The notes: generated by a model not told the origin, from the sequence alone. A stretch of DNA of 64,000 bases from Micromonospora tulbaghiae (GCF_900091605.1 NZ_FMCQ01000002.1:682001-746000); one strand, 5' to 3'. Counted from the stretch's first letter, positions 32,573 through 41,787 are shown. Program-made: numbers and translations.

Positions 32573-33876
32573 CCACCACCGAGCGACTACGCGACCGCAT
32601 CGCCGCGGAGCTGGAGCGCACCCGGGCCCGTACCGCGCTGCTGACCGACGCGGTGGACGACGACGACCTGGTCCGGCAGCACTCCACGCTGATGTCGCCG
32701 CTGGTCTGGGACCTGGCGCACGTCGGCAACCAGGAAGAGCTGTGGCTGGTCCGCGACGTCGGCGGCCGCGACCCGGTGCGCCACGACATCGACGACCTCT
32801 ACGACGCGTTCAAGCAGCCACGCAAGGACCGGCCGGCGCTGCCGCTGCTGCCGCCGGCCGAGGCCCGCGCGTACGTGCGTACGGTGCGGGACAAGGTGTT
32901 CGACCTGCTCGACGGCATCCGCTTCACCGAGCGTCCCCTCGTCGCCGACGGGTTCGCATTCGGCATGATCGTGCAGCACGAGCAGCAGCACGACGAGACC
33001 ATGCTCGCCACCCACCAGCTGCGCGCAGGCGCCCCGGTGCTCGACGCGCCGCCCCCGCCGGAGCCACGGGCCCGGGTCGGCGGGGAGGTGCGGGTGCCGG
33101 CCGGGCCGTTCACCATGGGCACGTCCACCGACCCGTGGGCGCTGGACAACGAGCGCCCGGCTCACACCGTCGACCTGCCGGCGTACCTCATCGACGCCGC
33201 GCCGGTGACGAACGGGCAGTACCGGGCGTTCATCGCCGACGGCGGGTACGACGAGCCGCGCTGGTGGAGCGAGGCGGGCTGGCGGCACCGCGTCGAGGCG
33301 GACCTGAGCGCGCCGATGCACTGGCGGCGCGACGGGGACGGCTGGGCGCACCGCCGGTTCGGCCGCTGGTCGGCGGTACGCGACGACGAGCCGGTGGTGC
33401 ACGTCTGCTGGTACGAGGCGCAGGCGTACGCGGCGTGGGCCGGCAAGCGGCTGCCCACGGAGGCGGAGTGGGAGAAGGCGGCCCGCTGGGATCCGGCGAC
33501 CGGCCGATCCCGCCGCTACCCCTGGGGTGACGACGACCCGACCACCGAGCACGCCAACCTGGGCCAGCGGCACCTGTGGCCGGCGCCGGTGGGCGCGTAC
33601 CCGGCCGGCGCCTCGCCGCTGGGCGTGCACCAGCTCGTGGGCGACGTCTGGGAGTGGACCTCCTCGCCGTTCCGGGGCCACCCGGGCTTCGTCGCCTTCC
33701 CCTACCAGGAGTACTCGGAGGTCTTCTTCGGCGACGACCACCGGGTGCTGCGCGGCGGCTCGTTCGGCACCGACCGGTCCGCCTGCCGGGGCACGTTCCG
33801 CAACTGGGACTACCCGATCCGGCGGCAGATCTTCAGCGGGTTCCGCTGCGCCCGTGACGCCGGCCCGGAGGAGTGA
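32569..33876 (+). CDS. egtB: Hercynine oxygenase EgtB (sulfoxide synthase)
   Basis: The 435-residue non-haem iron enzyme couples gamma-glutamylcysteine (or Cys) to hercynine with O2. An N-terminal DinB-like bundle supplies three iron ligands: His51 in VWDLAHVGNQEELW, and His137 and His141 in VQHEQQHDET. A C-terminal formylglycine-generating-enzyme-like domain runs from about 170 (GGEVRVPAGPFTMGT) to the end, with GDVWEWTSSPF and RVLRGGSFGTDR. GTG at 32569 overlaps the egtA stop (GTGA). The position of His51 matches the characterised mycobacterial enzyme, which supports the start. Confidence 0.96.
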   Translation: MTTTERLRDRIAAELERTRARTALLTDAVDDDDLVRQHSTLMSPLVWDLAHVGNQEELWLVRDVGGRDPVRHDIDDLYDAFKQPRKDRPALPLLPPAEARAYVRTVRDKVFDLLDGIRFTERPLVADGFAFGMIVQHEQQHDETMLATHQLRAGAPVLDAPPPPEPRARVGGEVRVPAGPFTMGTSTDPWALDNERPAHTVDLPAYLIDAAPVTNGQYRAFIADGGYDEPRWWSEAGWRHRVEADLSAPMHWRRDGDGWAHRRFGRWSAVRDDEPVVHVCWYEAQAYAAWAGKRLPTEAEWEKAARWDPATGRSRRYPWGDDDPTTEHANLGQRHLWPAPVGAYPAGASPLGVHQLVGDVWEWTSSPFRGHPGFVAFPYQEYSEVFFGDDHRVLRGGSFGTDRSACRGTFRNWDYPIRRQIFSGFRCARDAGPEE

Positions 33877-33885
33877 GCCGGCCCG

Positions 33886-34668
33886 ATGTGCCGTCACCTC
33901 GCGTACCTCGGTCCACCTGTGCTCCTGCACAGCCTGCTGTTCGACCCGCCGTACGGGCTGCTGCGCCAGTCGTGGGCGCCGCGTGACATGCGCGGCGGCG
34001 GCACGATAAACGCCGACGGCTTCGGCGTCGCCTGGTACCCGGACGACGGCGACCCGGTCCGCTACCGGCGGGCCCAGCCGATGTGGAGCGACACCACTCT
34101 GCCGGAGCTGGCCGCCGTGACGCGGGTGCGGGCGGTGCTGGCCGCGGTCCGCTCCGCCACGGTCGGCATGCCGCTGCACGAGACCGCCGCGGCGCCCTTC
34201 GCCGAGGGGCGGTGGCTGTTCAGCCACAACGGCGTGGTGAAGGGCTGGCCGGACAGCCTGGTCCCGCTCGCGGCCGGCCTGCCCGTCCGCGACCTCGTCA
34301 CGCTCGACGTGCCGACCGACTCGGCGCTGCTGTGGGCGCTGCTCCGGCACCGGTTGCGAGCCGGCGCGCCGCCGGACGAGGCGGTGGCGGACACCGTCGC
34401 GGCGGTCGCCGCCGCCGCTCCCGGATCGCGGCTGAACCTGCTGCTCAGCGACGGTACGACGGTGGTGGCGAGCACGGCCGGGCACGCGCTGTCGGTGCGC
34501 CGCGGCCCGGACTCGGTGCTGCTGGCGTCCGAACCGTTCGACGACGACCCGGCCTGGCGGGCCGTGCCGGACGGCCGGCTCGTGGTGGCGACCACGGGCG
34601 GGCTCGACGTGCGGGAGACGACCGCCGCCCGACGATCCGTACCCACCGCGAGAGAGGACACCCGATGA
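33886..34668 (+). CDS. egtC: Ergothioneine biosynthesis glutamine amidohydrolase EgtC
   Basis: The 260-residue class-II glutaminase-fold enzyme removes the gamma-glutamyl group from the EgtB product. The catalytic Cys2 follows the initiator (MCRHLAYLGPPVLL). NADGFGVAWYPDDG, RSATVGMP and FSHNGVVKGW are the conserved substrate and oxyanion motifs. It begins 9 nt after egtB and ends with a 4-nt overlap with egtD. Confidence 0.95.
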   Translation: MCRHLAYLGPPVLLHSLLFDPPYGLLRQSWAPRDMRGGGTINADGFGVAWYPDDGDPVRYRRAQPMWSDTTLPELAAVTRVRAVLAAVRSATVGMPLHETAAAPFAEGRWLFSHNGVVKGWPDSLVPLAAGLPVRDLVTLDVPTDSALLWALLRHRLRAGAPPDEAVADTVAAVAAAAPGSRLNLLLSDGTTVVASTAGHALSVRRGPDSVLLASEPFDDDPAWRAVPDGRLVVATTGGLDVRETTAARRSVPTAREDTR

Positions 34669-35630
34669 GCGCGGAGCCGCTGGAGATCCACCTGGAGCAG
34701 CAGGACCTCGACCGCGGGTTGCGGGAGGACGTACGGGTCGGGCTGGCCGCGACGCCGAAGTGGCTGCCGCCGAAGTGGTTCTACGACGCCCGGGGAAGCG
34801 AGCTGTTCGAGGAGATCACCCGTCTGCCGGAGTACTACCCGACCCGGGCCGAGCGGGCGGTGCTGGCCGCGCACGCGGACGACGTCGCGGCGATGACCGG
34901 CGCGAAGACGCTGATCGAGCTGGGGTCGGGCTCGTCGGAGAAGACGCGGCTGCTGCTCGACGCGTTCACCCGCCACGGTGACCTGGGCACGTTCGTGCCG
35001 CTGGACGTCTCGGTGAGCGCGTTGCGGTCGTCCACCGAGCAGATCGCGGCCGCGTACCCGGGGCTTCGGGTGCGGGGGATCGTCGGCGACTTCACCCGTC
35101 ACCTGGACCGGTTGCCCACCGGCGGCCGGCGTCTGGTGGCGTTCCTCGGCGGCACGATCGGCAACCTGCTGCCGGCGGAGCGGGCCGAGTTCCTCACCGC
35201 GATGCGCGCGGCGCTGGAGACCGGCGACTGGCTGCTGGTCGGCACCGACCTGGTCAAGGATCCGGGTGTGATCGTGCCCGCGTACGACGACGCGGCGGGC
35301 GTGACCGCCGAGTTCAACCGCAACGTGCTCCGGGTGATCAACCGCGAGCTGGGCGCGGACTTCGACGTCGACGCGTTCCGGCACGTGGCGGTCTGGGATC
35401 CGCGGCGGGAGTGGATCGAGATGCGGTTGCGCGCCGAGCATCCGACCGGGGTGCGGGTCCTGGACACCGACGTGGTGTTCGCCGCCGGCGAGGAGCTGCG
35501 GACCGAGGTGTCGGCCAAGTTCCGGCCGGAGGGCGTCGCGGCCGAGCTGACCGCTTCCGGGTTCGACCGGCGGGCGTTCTGGACCGACCCGGACGGGCTG
35601 TTCGGGGTGAGCCTGGCGCGGGCCGACTGA
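34665..35630 (+). CDS. egtD: L-histidine N-alpha-methyltransferase EgtD
   Basis: The 321-residue SAM-dependent enzyme trimethylates histidine to hercynine, the first committed step. Features are PKWLPPKWFYDARGSELFEEITRLPEYYP, the SAM-binding ELGSGSSEKTRLLL, and FLGGTIGNLLPAE, all characteristic of EgtD. ATG at 34665 overlaps the egtC stop (ATGA). No PLP-dependent C-S lyase (EgtE) follows, so the final step must be encoded elsewhere or be done by another lyase. Confidence 0.95.
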   Translation: MSAEPLEIHLEQQDLDRGLREDVRVGLAATPKWLPPKWFYDARGSELFEEITRLPEYYPTRAERAVLAAHADDVAAMTGAKTLIELGSGSSEKTRLLLDAFTRHGDLGTFVPLDVSVSALRSSTEQIAAAYPGLRVRGIVGDFTRHLDRLPTGGRRLVAFLGGTIGNLLPAERAEFLTAMRAALETGDWLLVGTDLVKDPGVIVPAYDDAAGVTAEFNRNVLRVINRELGADFDVDAFRHVAVWDPRREWIEMRLRAEHPTGVRVLDTDVVFAAGEELRTEVSAKFRPEGVAAELTASGFDRRAFWTDPDGLFGVSLARAD

Positions 35631-35682
35631 GCGCCGCCGTGGCCCCGCCCACACCCGGTGACCGGGCCTGCCGGTGATCGGC

Positions 35683-35688
35683 TAGGCT
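35683..35688 (+). promoter_or_regulatory. -10 box of the riboswitch transcript
   Basis: TAGGCT lies about 7 nt before the first base of the aptamer stem, so transcription should start at about 35695, just before the conserved aptamer core. Confidence 0.5.
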
Positions 35689-35690
35689 GG

Positions 35691-35810
35691 GCGGCGCGAA
35701 GGGGAGTAGCCCCCAATGTCGTGGTCGACACACTGGTGCGTTCCGCATCCGGCCACGCGGCCCCGGTCTCCGGGGCGGGCGAGACCTTCGACTCAGGCTG
35801 TCGCAGCCGG
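35691..35810 (+). promoter_or_regulatory. yybP-ykoY (manganese) riboswitch aptamer
   Basis: The two conserved loop signatures are present: GGGGAGTAGC at 35701-35710 and GAGACCTTCGACTCA at 35781-35795. The outer flanks (GCGA at 35696 with TCGC at 35801) can close the basal stem. Between them a long P2 arm includes CCCCGGTCTCCGGGG. The yybP-ykoY class senses Mn2+ and precedes Mn exporters, and a TMEM165/GDT1-type gene follows directly. Confidence 0.9.
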
Positions 35811-35833
35811 GTCGAGGGCGCCCCCGTTCCTCC

Positions 35834-35853
35834 TCCCGGCTTGATCGGGAAGG
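35834..35853 (+). promoter_or_regulatory. Ribosome-site-sequestering hairpin (riboswitch expression platform)
   Basis: TCCCG (35834-35838) pairs with CGGGA (35846-35850) over a 7-nt loop. The 3' arm is part of the GGGAAGG ribosome site before the ATG at 35859, and CCTCCTCCC just upstream can pair with the same site. This suggests translational control of the exporter by the aptamer. Confidence 0.55.
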
Positions 35854-35858
35854 TTCAC

Positions 35859-36446
35859 ATGGAGGGTTTCCTCGTCGCGCTGGTGGTCAGCTTCGGCGTC
35901 ATCTTCGTCGCCGAGCTGGGCGACAAGTCCCAGCTCATGGCACTGACGTTCGCCACGCGGTTCAAGCCGGTGCCGGTGCTCATCGGCATCACGATCGCCA
36001 CCGCCGTCGTCCACCTGGCCTCGGTGGCCATCGGGTACGGCCTGAACGCCGCCCTGCCCACCGACTGGATCTCGCTGGTCGCCGGTCTGGCGTTCCTCGG
36101 CTTCGGCGCGTGGACGCTGCGCGGTGACAAGCTGACCGAGGAGGAGAAGCGCAAGGCCGAGCGCGGCGGCCGGTCCGCGGTCATCGCCGTGGGTGTGGCG
36201 TTCTTCCTGGCCGAGCTGGGCGACAAGACCATGCTCGCCACCATCACGCTGGCCACCAAGTACGGCTGGTTCGGCACATGGCTCGGGTCGACGCTCGGCA
36301 TGGTGGCCGCGGACGCGCTGGCGATTCTGGTGGGCCGGATGCTCGGCCGGCACCTGCCGGAGCGGACCATCCGCTACGGCGCGGCGGTGCTGTTCGCCAT
36401 CTGCGGTCTCTGGCTGATCTTCGAGGCGGTCTCCGAGCTGACCTGA
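35859..36446 (+). CDS. TMEM165/GDT1 (UPF0016) family Mn2+ exporter
   Basis: The 195-residue protein has six membrane helices in two homologous halves, each carrying the family motif E-x-G-D-(K/R)-(S/T): FVAELGDKSQLMAL near residue 20 and FLAELGDKTMLATI near residue 118. A charged cytoplasmic loop (DKLTEEEKRKAERGGR) joins them. Family members (MneA-like) export Mn2+ or exchange Ca2+/Mn2+ for protons. Placement behind a Mn riboswitch makes Mn2+ efflux the likely role. Confidence 0.93.
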   Translation: MEGFLVALVVSFGVIFVAELGDKSQLMALTFATRFKPVPVLIGITIATAVVHLASVAIGYGLNAALPTDWISLVAGLAFLGFGAWTLRGDKLTEEEKRKAERGGRSAVIAVGVAFFLAELGDKTMLATITLATKYGWFGTWLGSTLGMVAADALAILVGRMLGRHLPERTIRYGAAVLFAICGLWLIFEAVSELT

Positions 36447-36578
36447 GCTGACCTCACGTGAGTGGCGCGGCGGCGCCCGATGATCGGAGACCGCTCCGGT
36501 GGGTAAGTAGCCCGGGTGAGCGCCGTGGCGGTGACCGCCCGGCGGAGGACGAATTGGCACGACCGGGAGGTTCCGCCC

Positions 36579-36782
36579 ATGAGCAGGCACGACGAGCCCA
36601 ACGAGTACGGCTTCGCCGGGGGCGCCACCGCGCCGGAACCGCCGCCGGGCGGGCGTGAGGACGAGCAGGACCGCGCCGAGCAGGTGGCCGTGCCCGGTGA
36701 CGACCTCACCGGCCCGGCCGCCGAGGCGCTCGAGGAACCGGAGCGCAAGCGCGAGCCGCGCCCGGCCGAGCGCCGGAGCTGA
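36579..36782 (+). CDS. Small acidic hydrophilic protein of unknown function
   Basis: The 67-residue protein (MSRHDEPNEYGFAGG...) is rich in Glu, Asp, Pro, Gly and Arg, probably disordered, with no membrane helix or motif. ATG at 36579 has GGGAGG 8 nt upstream, which is the main reason to believe it. A strong hairpin 19 nt past its stop ends the unit before the convergent nhaA. Confidence 0.55.
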   Translation: MSRHDEPNEYGFAGGATAPEPPPGGREDEQDRAEQVAVPGDDLTGPAAEALEEPERKREPRPAERRS

Positions 36783-36801
36783 GGCGTACCGCGTGGCACG
36801 T

Positions 36802-36835
36802 GCGGCGGGTGTGACCGGCTGGTCGCACCCGCCGC
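36802..36835. terminator. Bidirectional terminator
   Basis: GCGGCGGGTG (36802-36811) pairs with 36826-36835, and an inner GACC/GGTC pair extends the stem. It lies between convergent genes, 7 nt past the end of nhaA. Confidence 0.8.
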
Positions 36836-36842
36836 GCCGGCT

Positions 36843-38144
36843 TCAGGCCGGGCCCTCCTGGTAGACGTCCGGGATGCCGTCACCGTCGGCGTCCCGGCTC
36901 TCCCGTTCGCTGATCCGCCGGTAGACCCGGTTGCGGCGGACCAGCACCACCGAGGCGAGCAGGGCGGAGATCAACGAGCCGAGCAGCACGGCCACCTTGA
37001 CGCCGTCCTCCTCCGGGCTGCCGGCGCCGAACGCCAGCTCGCCGATGAGCAGCGACACGGTGAAGCCGATGCCGGCCAGCAGCGCCAGCCCGAGCAGGTC
37101 GGCCCAGGTGATCTCCTCGTCCAGCTCGGCCCGGGTGAACCGGGCGAGCAGGTACGTCGACCCGAACACGCCGATCACCTTGCCGAGCACCAGCCCGGCG
37201 GCCACCGCGATCACCACCGGGTTGGTCAGCACGCCGCCCACGTCCACGCCGACGAGCGTCACCCCGGCGGCGAAGAAGGCGAAGACCGGCACGGCCAGGC
37301 CGGCGGAGACCGGCCGCCAGCGGTGCTCCAGCTGCTCGGCCAGGCCGGGCGCGCCGTCGCGGCCGCGCAGCACCGGCACGGTGAAGCCGAGCAGCACGCC
37401 CGCCACGGTGGCGTGCACGCCGGAGGCGTGCACCAGCGTCCAGGCGGTCACCGCCAGCGGGATCAGCGCCCACCACCAGGTCCGGCGGCGCTGCACGAGC
37501 AGCCCGAACGCGGCAATCGGCAGCAGTGCGCCGAGCAGCGGCAGCGGCTGGAAGTCGGCGGTGTAGAACACCGCGATGATGGTGATCGCGAAGAGGTCGT
37601 CGACCACCGCGAGGGTGAGCAGGAACGCGCGCAGCCCCTGCGGCAGGTGGGAGCTGACCACGGCGAGCACGGCGAGCGCGAAGGCGATGTCGGTGGCGGT
37701 GGGGATGGCCCATCCGCGCAGGCCGGCGCCGCCGGCACCGAGTGTCACCGCCAGGTAGATCAACGCGGGCGCGATCATGCCGCCGAGCGCGGCGATCACG
37801 GGCAGCGCGGCCCGCCGGGGGTCGCGCAGGTCACCGGCGACGAACTCGCGCTTGAGTTCCAGCCCGACCACGAAGAAGAAGATCGCCAGCAGCCCGTCGG
37901 CGGCCCAGGTGCGCAGGCTGAGGTCGAGGTGCAGGCCGGCGCCGCCGGGCCAGGGCACCCAGTGGCTCAGTTCGGCGTACGCGGCACGCCACGGTGAGTT
38001 GGCCCAGATCAGAGCGAGCACTGCGCCGAGCAGCAGCAGGCCGCCGCCGACCGTCTCGGTGCGCAGCACGTCGGCCAGGAAGCGGGCCTCCGGCCAGGAG
38101 CGGCGGGACAGCAGGCGGGACCGGTGCGGGGTGTGCTGGGGCAT
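36843..38144 (-). CDS. nhaA: Na+/H+ antiporter NhaA
   Basis: The 433-residue protein has the NhaA fold of about 12 helices: [12 protein letters not shown] near the start, [29 protein letters not shown], the ion-site segment [15 protein letters not shown] with [12 protein letters not shown] (the paired Asp residues of the transport site), and [17 protein letters not shown] near the end. It exchanges Na+ for H+ across the cytoplasmic membrane. The hydrophilic C-terminal tail ([18 protein letters not shown]) resembles a calcium-loop-like Asp-rich sequence, unusual for NhaA. ATG at 38144 is taken as start; a TTG further upstream is less likely. Confidence 0.93.
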   Translation of the reverse strand: MPQHTPHRSRLLSRRSWPEARFLADVLRTETVGGGLLLLGAVLALIWANSPWRAAYAELSHWVPWPGGAGLHLDLSLRTWAADGLLAIFFFVVGLELKREFVAGDLRDPRRAALPVIAALGGMIAPALIYLAVTLGAGGAGLRGWAIPTATDIAFALAVLAVVSSHLPQGLRAFLLTLAVVDDLFAITIIAVFYTADFQPLPLLGALLPIAAFGLLVQRRRTWWWALIPLAVTAWTLVHASGVHATVAGVLLGFTVPVLRGRDGAPGLAEQLEHRWRPVSAGLAVPVFAFFAAGVTLVGVDVGGVLTNPVVIAVAAGLVLGKVIGVFGSTYLLARFTRAELDEEITWADLLGLALLAGIGFTVSLLIGELAFGAGSPEEDGVKVAVLLGSLISALLASVVLVRRNRVYRRISERESRDADGDGIPDVYQEGPA

Positions 38145-38247
38145 GCGGCGTCCGTTCGGAAGCTGGGGTCGGCGGAACAATCGCCGACCAGGCTTCCCGG
38201 CACACCGGGACCAACCCTAACGGGCGCCGCCACCGGCGGCGAGCCGA

Positions 38248-38302
38248 GCCGGCCGATGGGACGCCCGTCTCACCACCTGGGTGGGGCGTCCCATCGGCCG
38301 GC
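38248..38302 (-). terminator. Terminator of the CapD/PglF-like gene
   Basis: A perfect 19-bp inverted repeat (38248-38266 with 38284-38302) with a 17-nt loop starts 3 nt past the end of the minus-strand dehydratase gene. Confidence 0.8.
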
Positions 38303-38305
38303 CGG

Positions 38306-40153
38306 TCAGCGTTGCCCGGGCAGCGCCGGCAGGGACACCCCGGCCGGGTCGCAGAACGCGGCCATCCGCTTGATCAGCTCGTCCGGGTCGGCGTACGGGT
38401 CGAGGCCGCGTACCTCGTCCGGGTCCAGTTCGGGCACGGGGACGTGGGAGATCAGCGGGTGCAGCGGCCGGCTGTCCACCTCGTCGGCGCCGAACAGGTG
38501 CTCGTGCAGCTTCTCGCCCGGGCGCAGACCGGTGAAGACGATCTCCACCGGACGGTCCGCCTCGGCGGCCAGCCGGCGTGCCACGTCGGCGATCCGTACC
38601 GGCTCGCCCATGTCGAGCACCAGCGCCTCGCCGCCCCGGCCGATCGTCGCGGCCTGGAGCACCAGGTGCACCGCCTCCTGCACGGTCATGAAGTAGCGCG
38701 TCACGTCGGGGTGGGTGACGGTGATCGGCACCCCCGCCCGGATCTGCGCCTGGAACGCGGTGAGCACCGAGCCGCGGCTGCTGAGCACGTTGCCGAACCG
38801 GACGCTCAGGTACCGGCCGTTGAGCCGCTGCGCGTGGTGCGCGGTGAGCCGCTCGGTGATCCGCTTGGAGTAGCCGAGGACGCTCTCCGGGTTGGCCGCC
38901 TTGTCGGTGGAGATGTTCACGAACTCGGCGACGTCGCGGCACGCCTCCAGCACGTTCAGCGTACCCATGATGTTGGTCTTGATCGCCTCACCGGGATGGC
39001 GCTGGAGCAGCGTGAGGTGCTTGAGCGCCGCGGCGTGGAACACCACGTCGGGCTGCCGGTCGGCGATCACCCGGGCGATGCACTCGGCGTCGCGGATGTC
39101 GGCCAGGATCAGCTCCGGCCCGTCCAGCAGCGCGCGCCCGTGCAGGGACATCTGCAAGGCGTGCAGCGCGGACTCGTCCCGGTCGAGCATCATCAGCTCG
39201 TCGGGCTCGCAGCGGGCGATCTGGCGGCACAGTTCCGAGCCGATCGAGCCGCCGGCGCCGGTGACGAGCACCCGGCGTCCGGCCAGCCCGCCGCGCTCGA
39301 CGCTCAGCTCGGCCACCCGGTGCGCGCGGCCCAGCAGGTCGGTGAGCTGGAGGTCGCGTACGTCGGTGGCGGCCACCGGGCGGTCGAGCACCTCGCGTAC
39401 CGGTGGCAGGACCTTGAACGCCGCCCCGGCCTCCAACGTGCGGGTTCGGACGTCGCGCAGCAGCTGAGGGTCGGAGCCGCTCATCGAGAAGATGACGGTG
39501 CTCGCCCGGGTGGCCCGGACGACGGCGGCGATCTGCTCCCGGCCGCCGAGCACGCGCAGCCGCTCCAGCCGCAGGCCGCGGCTGTCGGGTGCGTCGTCGA
39601 GCAGGCCCACCGGCCGGTAGCTGCTGTCCGGGTCGTGCAGCAGCACCCGGACGAGCCGCTCGCTCGCGGCGTCCACCCCGTAGATCAGGCAGCGCTCGGC
39701 GTGTCGTGCGGCGGGCGGCCGGCGGTCGGCGTGGGCCCGCCAGAGTCCCCGGGCGGCCGCCATCACCACGAGCGCCACCGCGCCGCCGACCAGCGGCGTG
39801 CTGGCCGGGACCGGGTGCTGCGTCCACGGCAGGACGGCGACGAAACCGACGGCGGTGACGAGCGCGACGGTGACGGCCAGGCCCTGCGCGTCGCCGGCGC
39901 TGCCGATCGGATACCGGCCGTAGAGCCGGGACCGCAGCAGCGTGAGCGCGGCGTACAGCGCGGCGCAGGCCAGCGCCAGGCCGAGCGTGCGGGCGCTGGC
40001 GGCGGCGGTGAGGTCGAACCCGTACCTCGTCCAGGCGGCGCCGAGAAAACCTCCGCACCACGCGGCCGTGTCCAGCGTTAACAGGGAAAGGGTGGCGGCG
40101 CGGTGGGTGATCCGGCCGGGAGGTCGAACGGCTGTGATCGCGTCACGATCCAT
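38306..40153 (-). CDS. Membrane-bound nucleotide-sugar 4,6-dehydratase (CapD/PglF/FlaA1 family)
   Basis: The 615-residue protein has four N-terminal membrane helices (about 18-120) and a CoA-binding-like Rossmann segment (RCLIYGVDAASERLVRVLL). The C-terminal short-chain-dehydrogenase domain has the NAD+ motif VTGAGGSIGSELCRQ, STDKAANPESVLGYSKR (active-site region with conserved Lys), and SVRFGNVLSSRGSVL. Such enzymes convert UDP-GlcNAc to a 4-keto-6-deoxy sugar, the entry to modified surface sugars. ATG at 40153 has AGAGGG upstream. It is divergent from the polysaccharide co-polymerase/kinase gene. Confidence 0.9.
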   Translation of the reverse strand: MDRDAITAVRPPGRITHRAATLSLLTLDTAAWCGGFLGAAWTRYGFDLTAAASARTLGLALACAALYAALTLLRSRLYGRYPIGSAGDAQGLAVTVALVTAVGFVAVLPWTQHPVPASTPLVGGAVALVVMAAARGLWRAHADRRPPAARHAERCLIYGVDAASERLVRVLLHDPDSSYRPVGLLDDAPDSRGLRLERLRVLGGREQIAAVVRATRASTVIFSMSGSDPQLLRDVRTRTLEAGAAFKVLPPVREVLDRPVAATDVRDLQLTDLLGRAHRVAELSVERGGLAGRRVLVTGAGGSIGSELCRQIARCEPDELMMLDRDESALHALQMSLHGRALLDGPELILADIRDAECIARVIADRQPDVVFHAAALKHLTLLQRHPGEAIKTNIMGTLNVLEACRDVAEFVNISTDKAANPESVLGYSKRITERLTAHHAQRLNGRYLSVRFGNVLSSRGSVLTAFQAQIRAGVPITVTHPDVTRYFMTVQEAVHLVLQAATIGRGGEALVLDMGEPVRIADVARRLAAEADRPVEIVFTGLRPGEKLHEHLFGADEVDSRPLHPLISHVPVPELDPDEVRGLDPYADPDELIKRMAAFCDPAGVSLPALPGQR

Positions 40154-40338
40154 GGGCTGCCCTCTGTGTCCTATCCGTATTGAAAGGATTAGACCGTCTG
40201 TGCCTGTTCGGTCGTTTACTGTCGTCCAGTCACGTAACGTCGTGAATAGGCGATTCGATCCTGGCACGGCGACTGGGGTTTTTAGGGGGCTTTCGTGCAG
40301 TTTCATCGGCAGACCGGCGTGTCGCGAGGGGGAGCGTG
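40154..40338. promoter_or_regulatory. Divergent promoter region of the surface-polysaccharide locus
   Basis: These 185 bp are clearly less G+C-rich than their surroundings (runs such as TATTGAAAGGATTAGA and GTTTTTAGGGGG). They must hold promoters for both capD-like and kinase genes. I do not see one convincing -35/-10 pair. The AT-richness makes it a plausible Lsr2 target. Confidence 0.45.
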
Positions 40339-41787
40339 ATGGACGTTCTCGGCTACCTGCGCCTGGTCCGACGCCACTGGTGGATCGTGCTGGTGACGGT
40401 GATGCTCGGCCTGGGCACCGCCGCGCTGGTGACGGTCCGGACGGCGCCTCGGTACGAGGCCTCGGTGACGTTCTTCGTCACCACGCCCAGCCAGGGGGTC
40501 ACCGACGCCTACCAGGGCAGCCTCTTCCTCCAGCAGCGGGTGAAGTCCTACGGTGACCTGCTCACCAGCGACCGCCTGGCGCAGAGCGTGGTCGCCGACG
40601 CGCCGCTCGGCCTCACCGCCGACCAGGTGCGCAGCCGGATCCACACCACCGCCACGGCGGGCACGGTCCTGCTCAAGGCGACGATCACCGACACCGACCA
40701 GACCCGGGCGTTGAAGACGACCGAGACGCTCGCGACGAAGTTCACCGAGCTGGTACGCAAGGTCGAGACGCCGCCGGACGGAAAGTCCCCGCCGATCAAG
40801 ATCGAGGTGGTCAGCGGTCCCCGTGTCACCTCCAACCCGGTCTCCCCGCAGCCCACCCGCAACCTGGTCCTGGGCGGTCTGCTCGGCCTGCTGCTCGGCG
40901 TCGGCCTGGCCGTGCTCCGCGGGGTGGCGGACGTCCGGATGCGCGACGGCGCCGGGCTGCAACGGGTGACCGGCAGTCCGCTGCTCGGCGAGATCCCCTA
41001 CGAGACCGGCGCGCGCTCGGCGCCGCTGATCGTCGGCGACGCGGCCACCTCGGCCCGGGCCGAGGCGGTCCGCAAGCTGCGTACCAACCTGCGCTTCGTG
41101 GACGTGCACGAGCCGGCCCGGGTCATCGCGGTCACCAGCGCGCTTCAGGGCGAGGGCAAGACCACGATGGCCTGCAACACCGCCATCGCGCTGGCCGAGG
41201 CCGGCTGGCGGGTGCTGCTGATCGACGCCGACCTGCGCCGCCCCAAGGTCGCCGACTACCTCGGGCTCGACGGCGGCGTCGGCCTCACCGACGTGCTCGT
41301 CGGCGACGTCCAGGTCGGTGACGTGGTGCAGCGCTGGGGGGAGAAGTCCCTGCTGGTGCTGCCCAGCGGCGCCACCCCGCCCAACCCCAGCGAGCTGCTC
41401 GGCTCCAAGTCCATGGCGGACCTGCTGGTCGCGCTGCGGGACTCGGCGGACATCGTGGTCATCGACACCGCACCGCTGCTCGCGGTCACCGACGGCGTGG
41501 TGGTGGCCGTGCAGGCCGACGGCGCGCTCCTGGTCACCCAGCAGGGGCGTACCTCCCGCAGCCAGGTCGCGGCGGCGGCCCACGCGCTCAGCTCGGTCTC
41601 GGTGCGCCTGCTCGGCTGCGTGCTCAACATGGCCAAGGTGGCCAAGGCGGACGCCTACCAGTACGAGGCGTACAAGGTGGTCGTGCCGCCCGCGGCGCCC
41701 TCCGTGCCGGCCGACCGGGCCGGCGCCCGCCGGGGCGCGAAGGCCGTGGGCGACCGGACGCAGGAACTCACCCGGCTGTCGCGATGA
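40339..41787 (+). CDS. Wzz-type co-polymerase fused to a BY-kinase (polysaccharide biosynthesis tyrosine autokinase)
   Basis: The 482-residue protein has an N-terminal Wzz domain with two membrane helices (VMLGLGTAALVTV near residue 25 and LVLGGLLGLLLGVGLAVL near 180). A cytoplasmic bacterial tyrosine-kinase domain follows with Walker A SALQGEGKTTMACNTAIALA, Walker A' LLIDADLRRPKV and Walker B IVVIDTAPLL. The C terminus has a small Tyr cluster (AYQYEAYK), fewer than in Gram-negative Wzc. It controls chain length and export by phosphorylation cycles. ATG at 40339 with GAGGGGGAG just upstream. The convergent phosphatase gene overlaps its 3' end by 20 nt. Confidence 0.93.
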   Translation: MDVLGYLRLVRRHWWIVLVTVMLGLGTAALVTVRTAPRYEASVTFFVTTPSQGVTDAYQGSLFLQQRVKSYGDLLTSDRLAQSVVADAPLGLTADQVRSRIHTTATAGTVLLKATITDTDQTRALKTTETLATKFTELVRKVETPPDGKSPPIKIEVVSGPRVTSNPVSPQPTRNLVLGGLLGLLLGVGLAVLRGVADVRMRDGAGLQRVTGSPLLGEIPYETGARSAPLIVGDAATSARAEAVRKLRTNLRFVDVHEPARVIAVTSALQGEGKTTMACNTAIALAEAGWRVLLIDADLRRPKVADYLGLDGGVGLTDVLVGDVQVGDVVQRWGEKSLLVLPSGATPPNPSELLGSKSMADLLVALRDSADIVVIDTAPLLAVTDGVVVAVQADGALLVTQQGRTSRSQVAAAAHALSSVSVRLLGCVLNMAKVAKADAYQYEAYKVVVPPAAPSVPADRAGARRGAKAVGDRTQELTRLSR

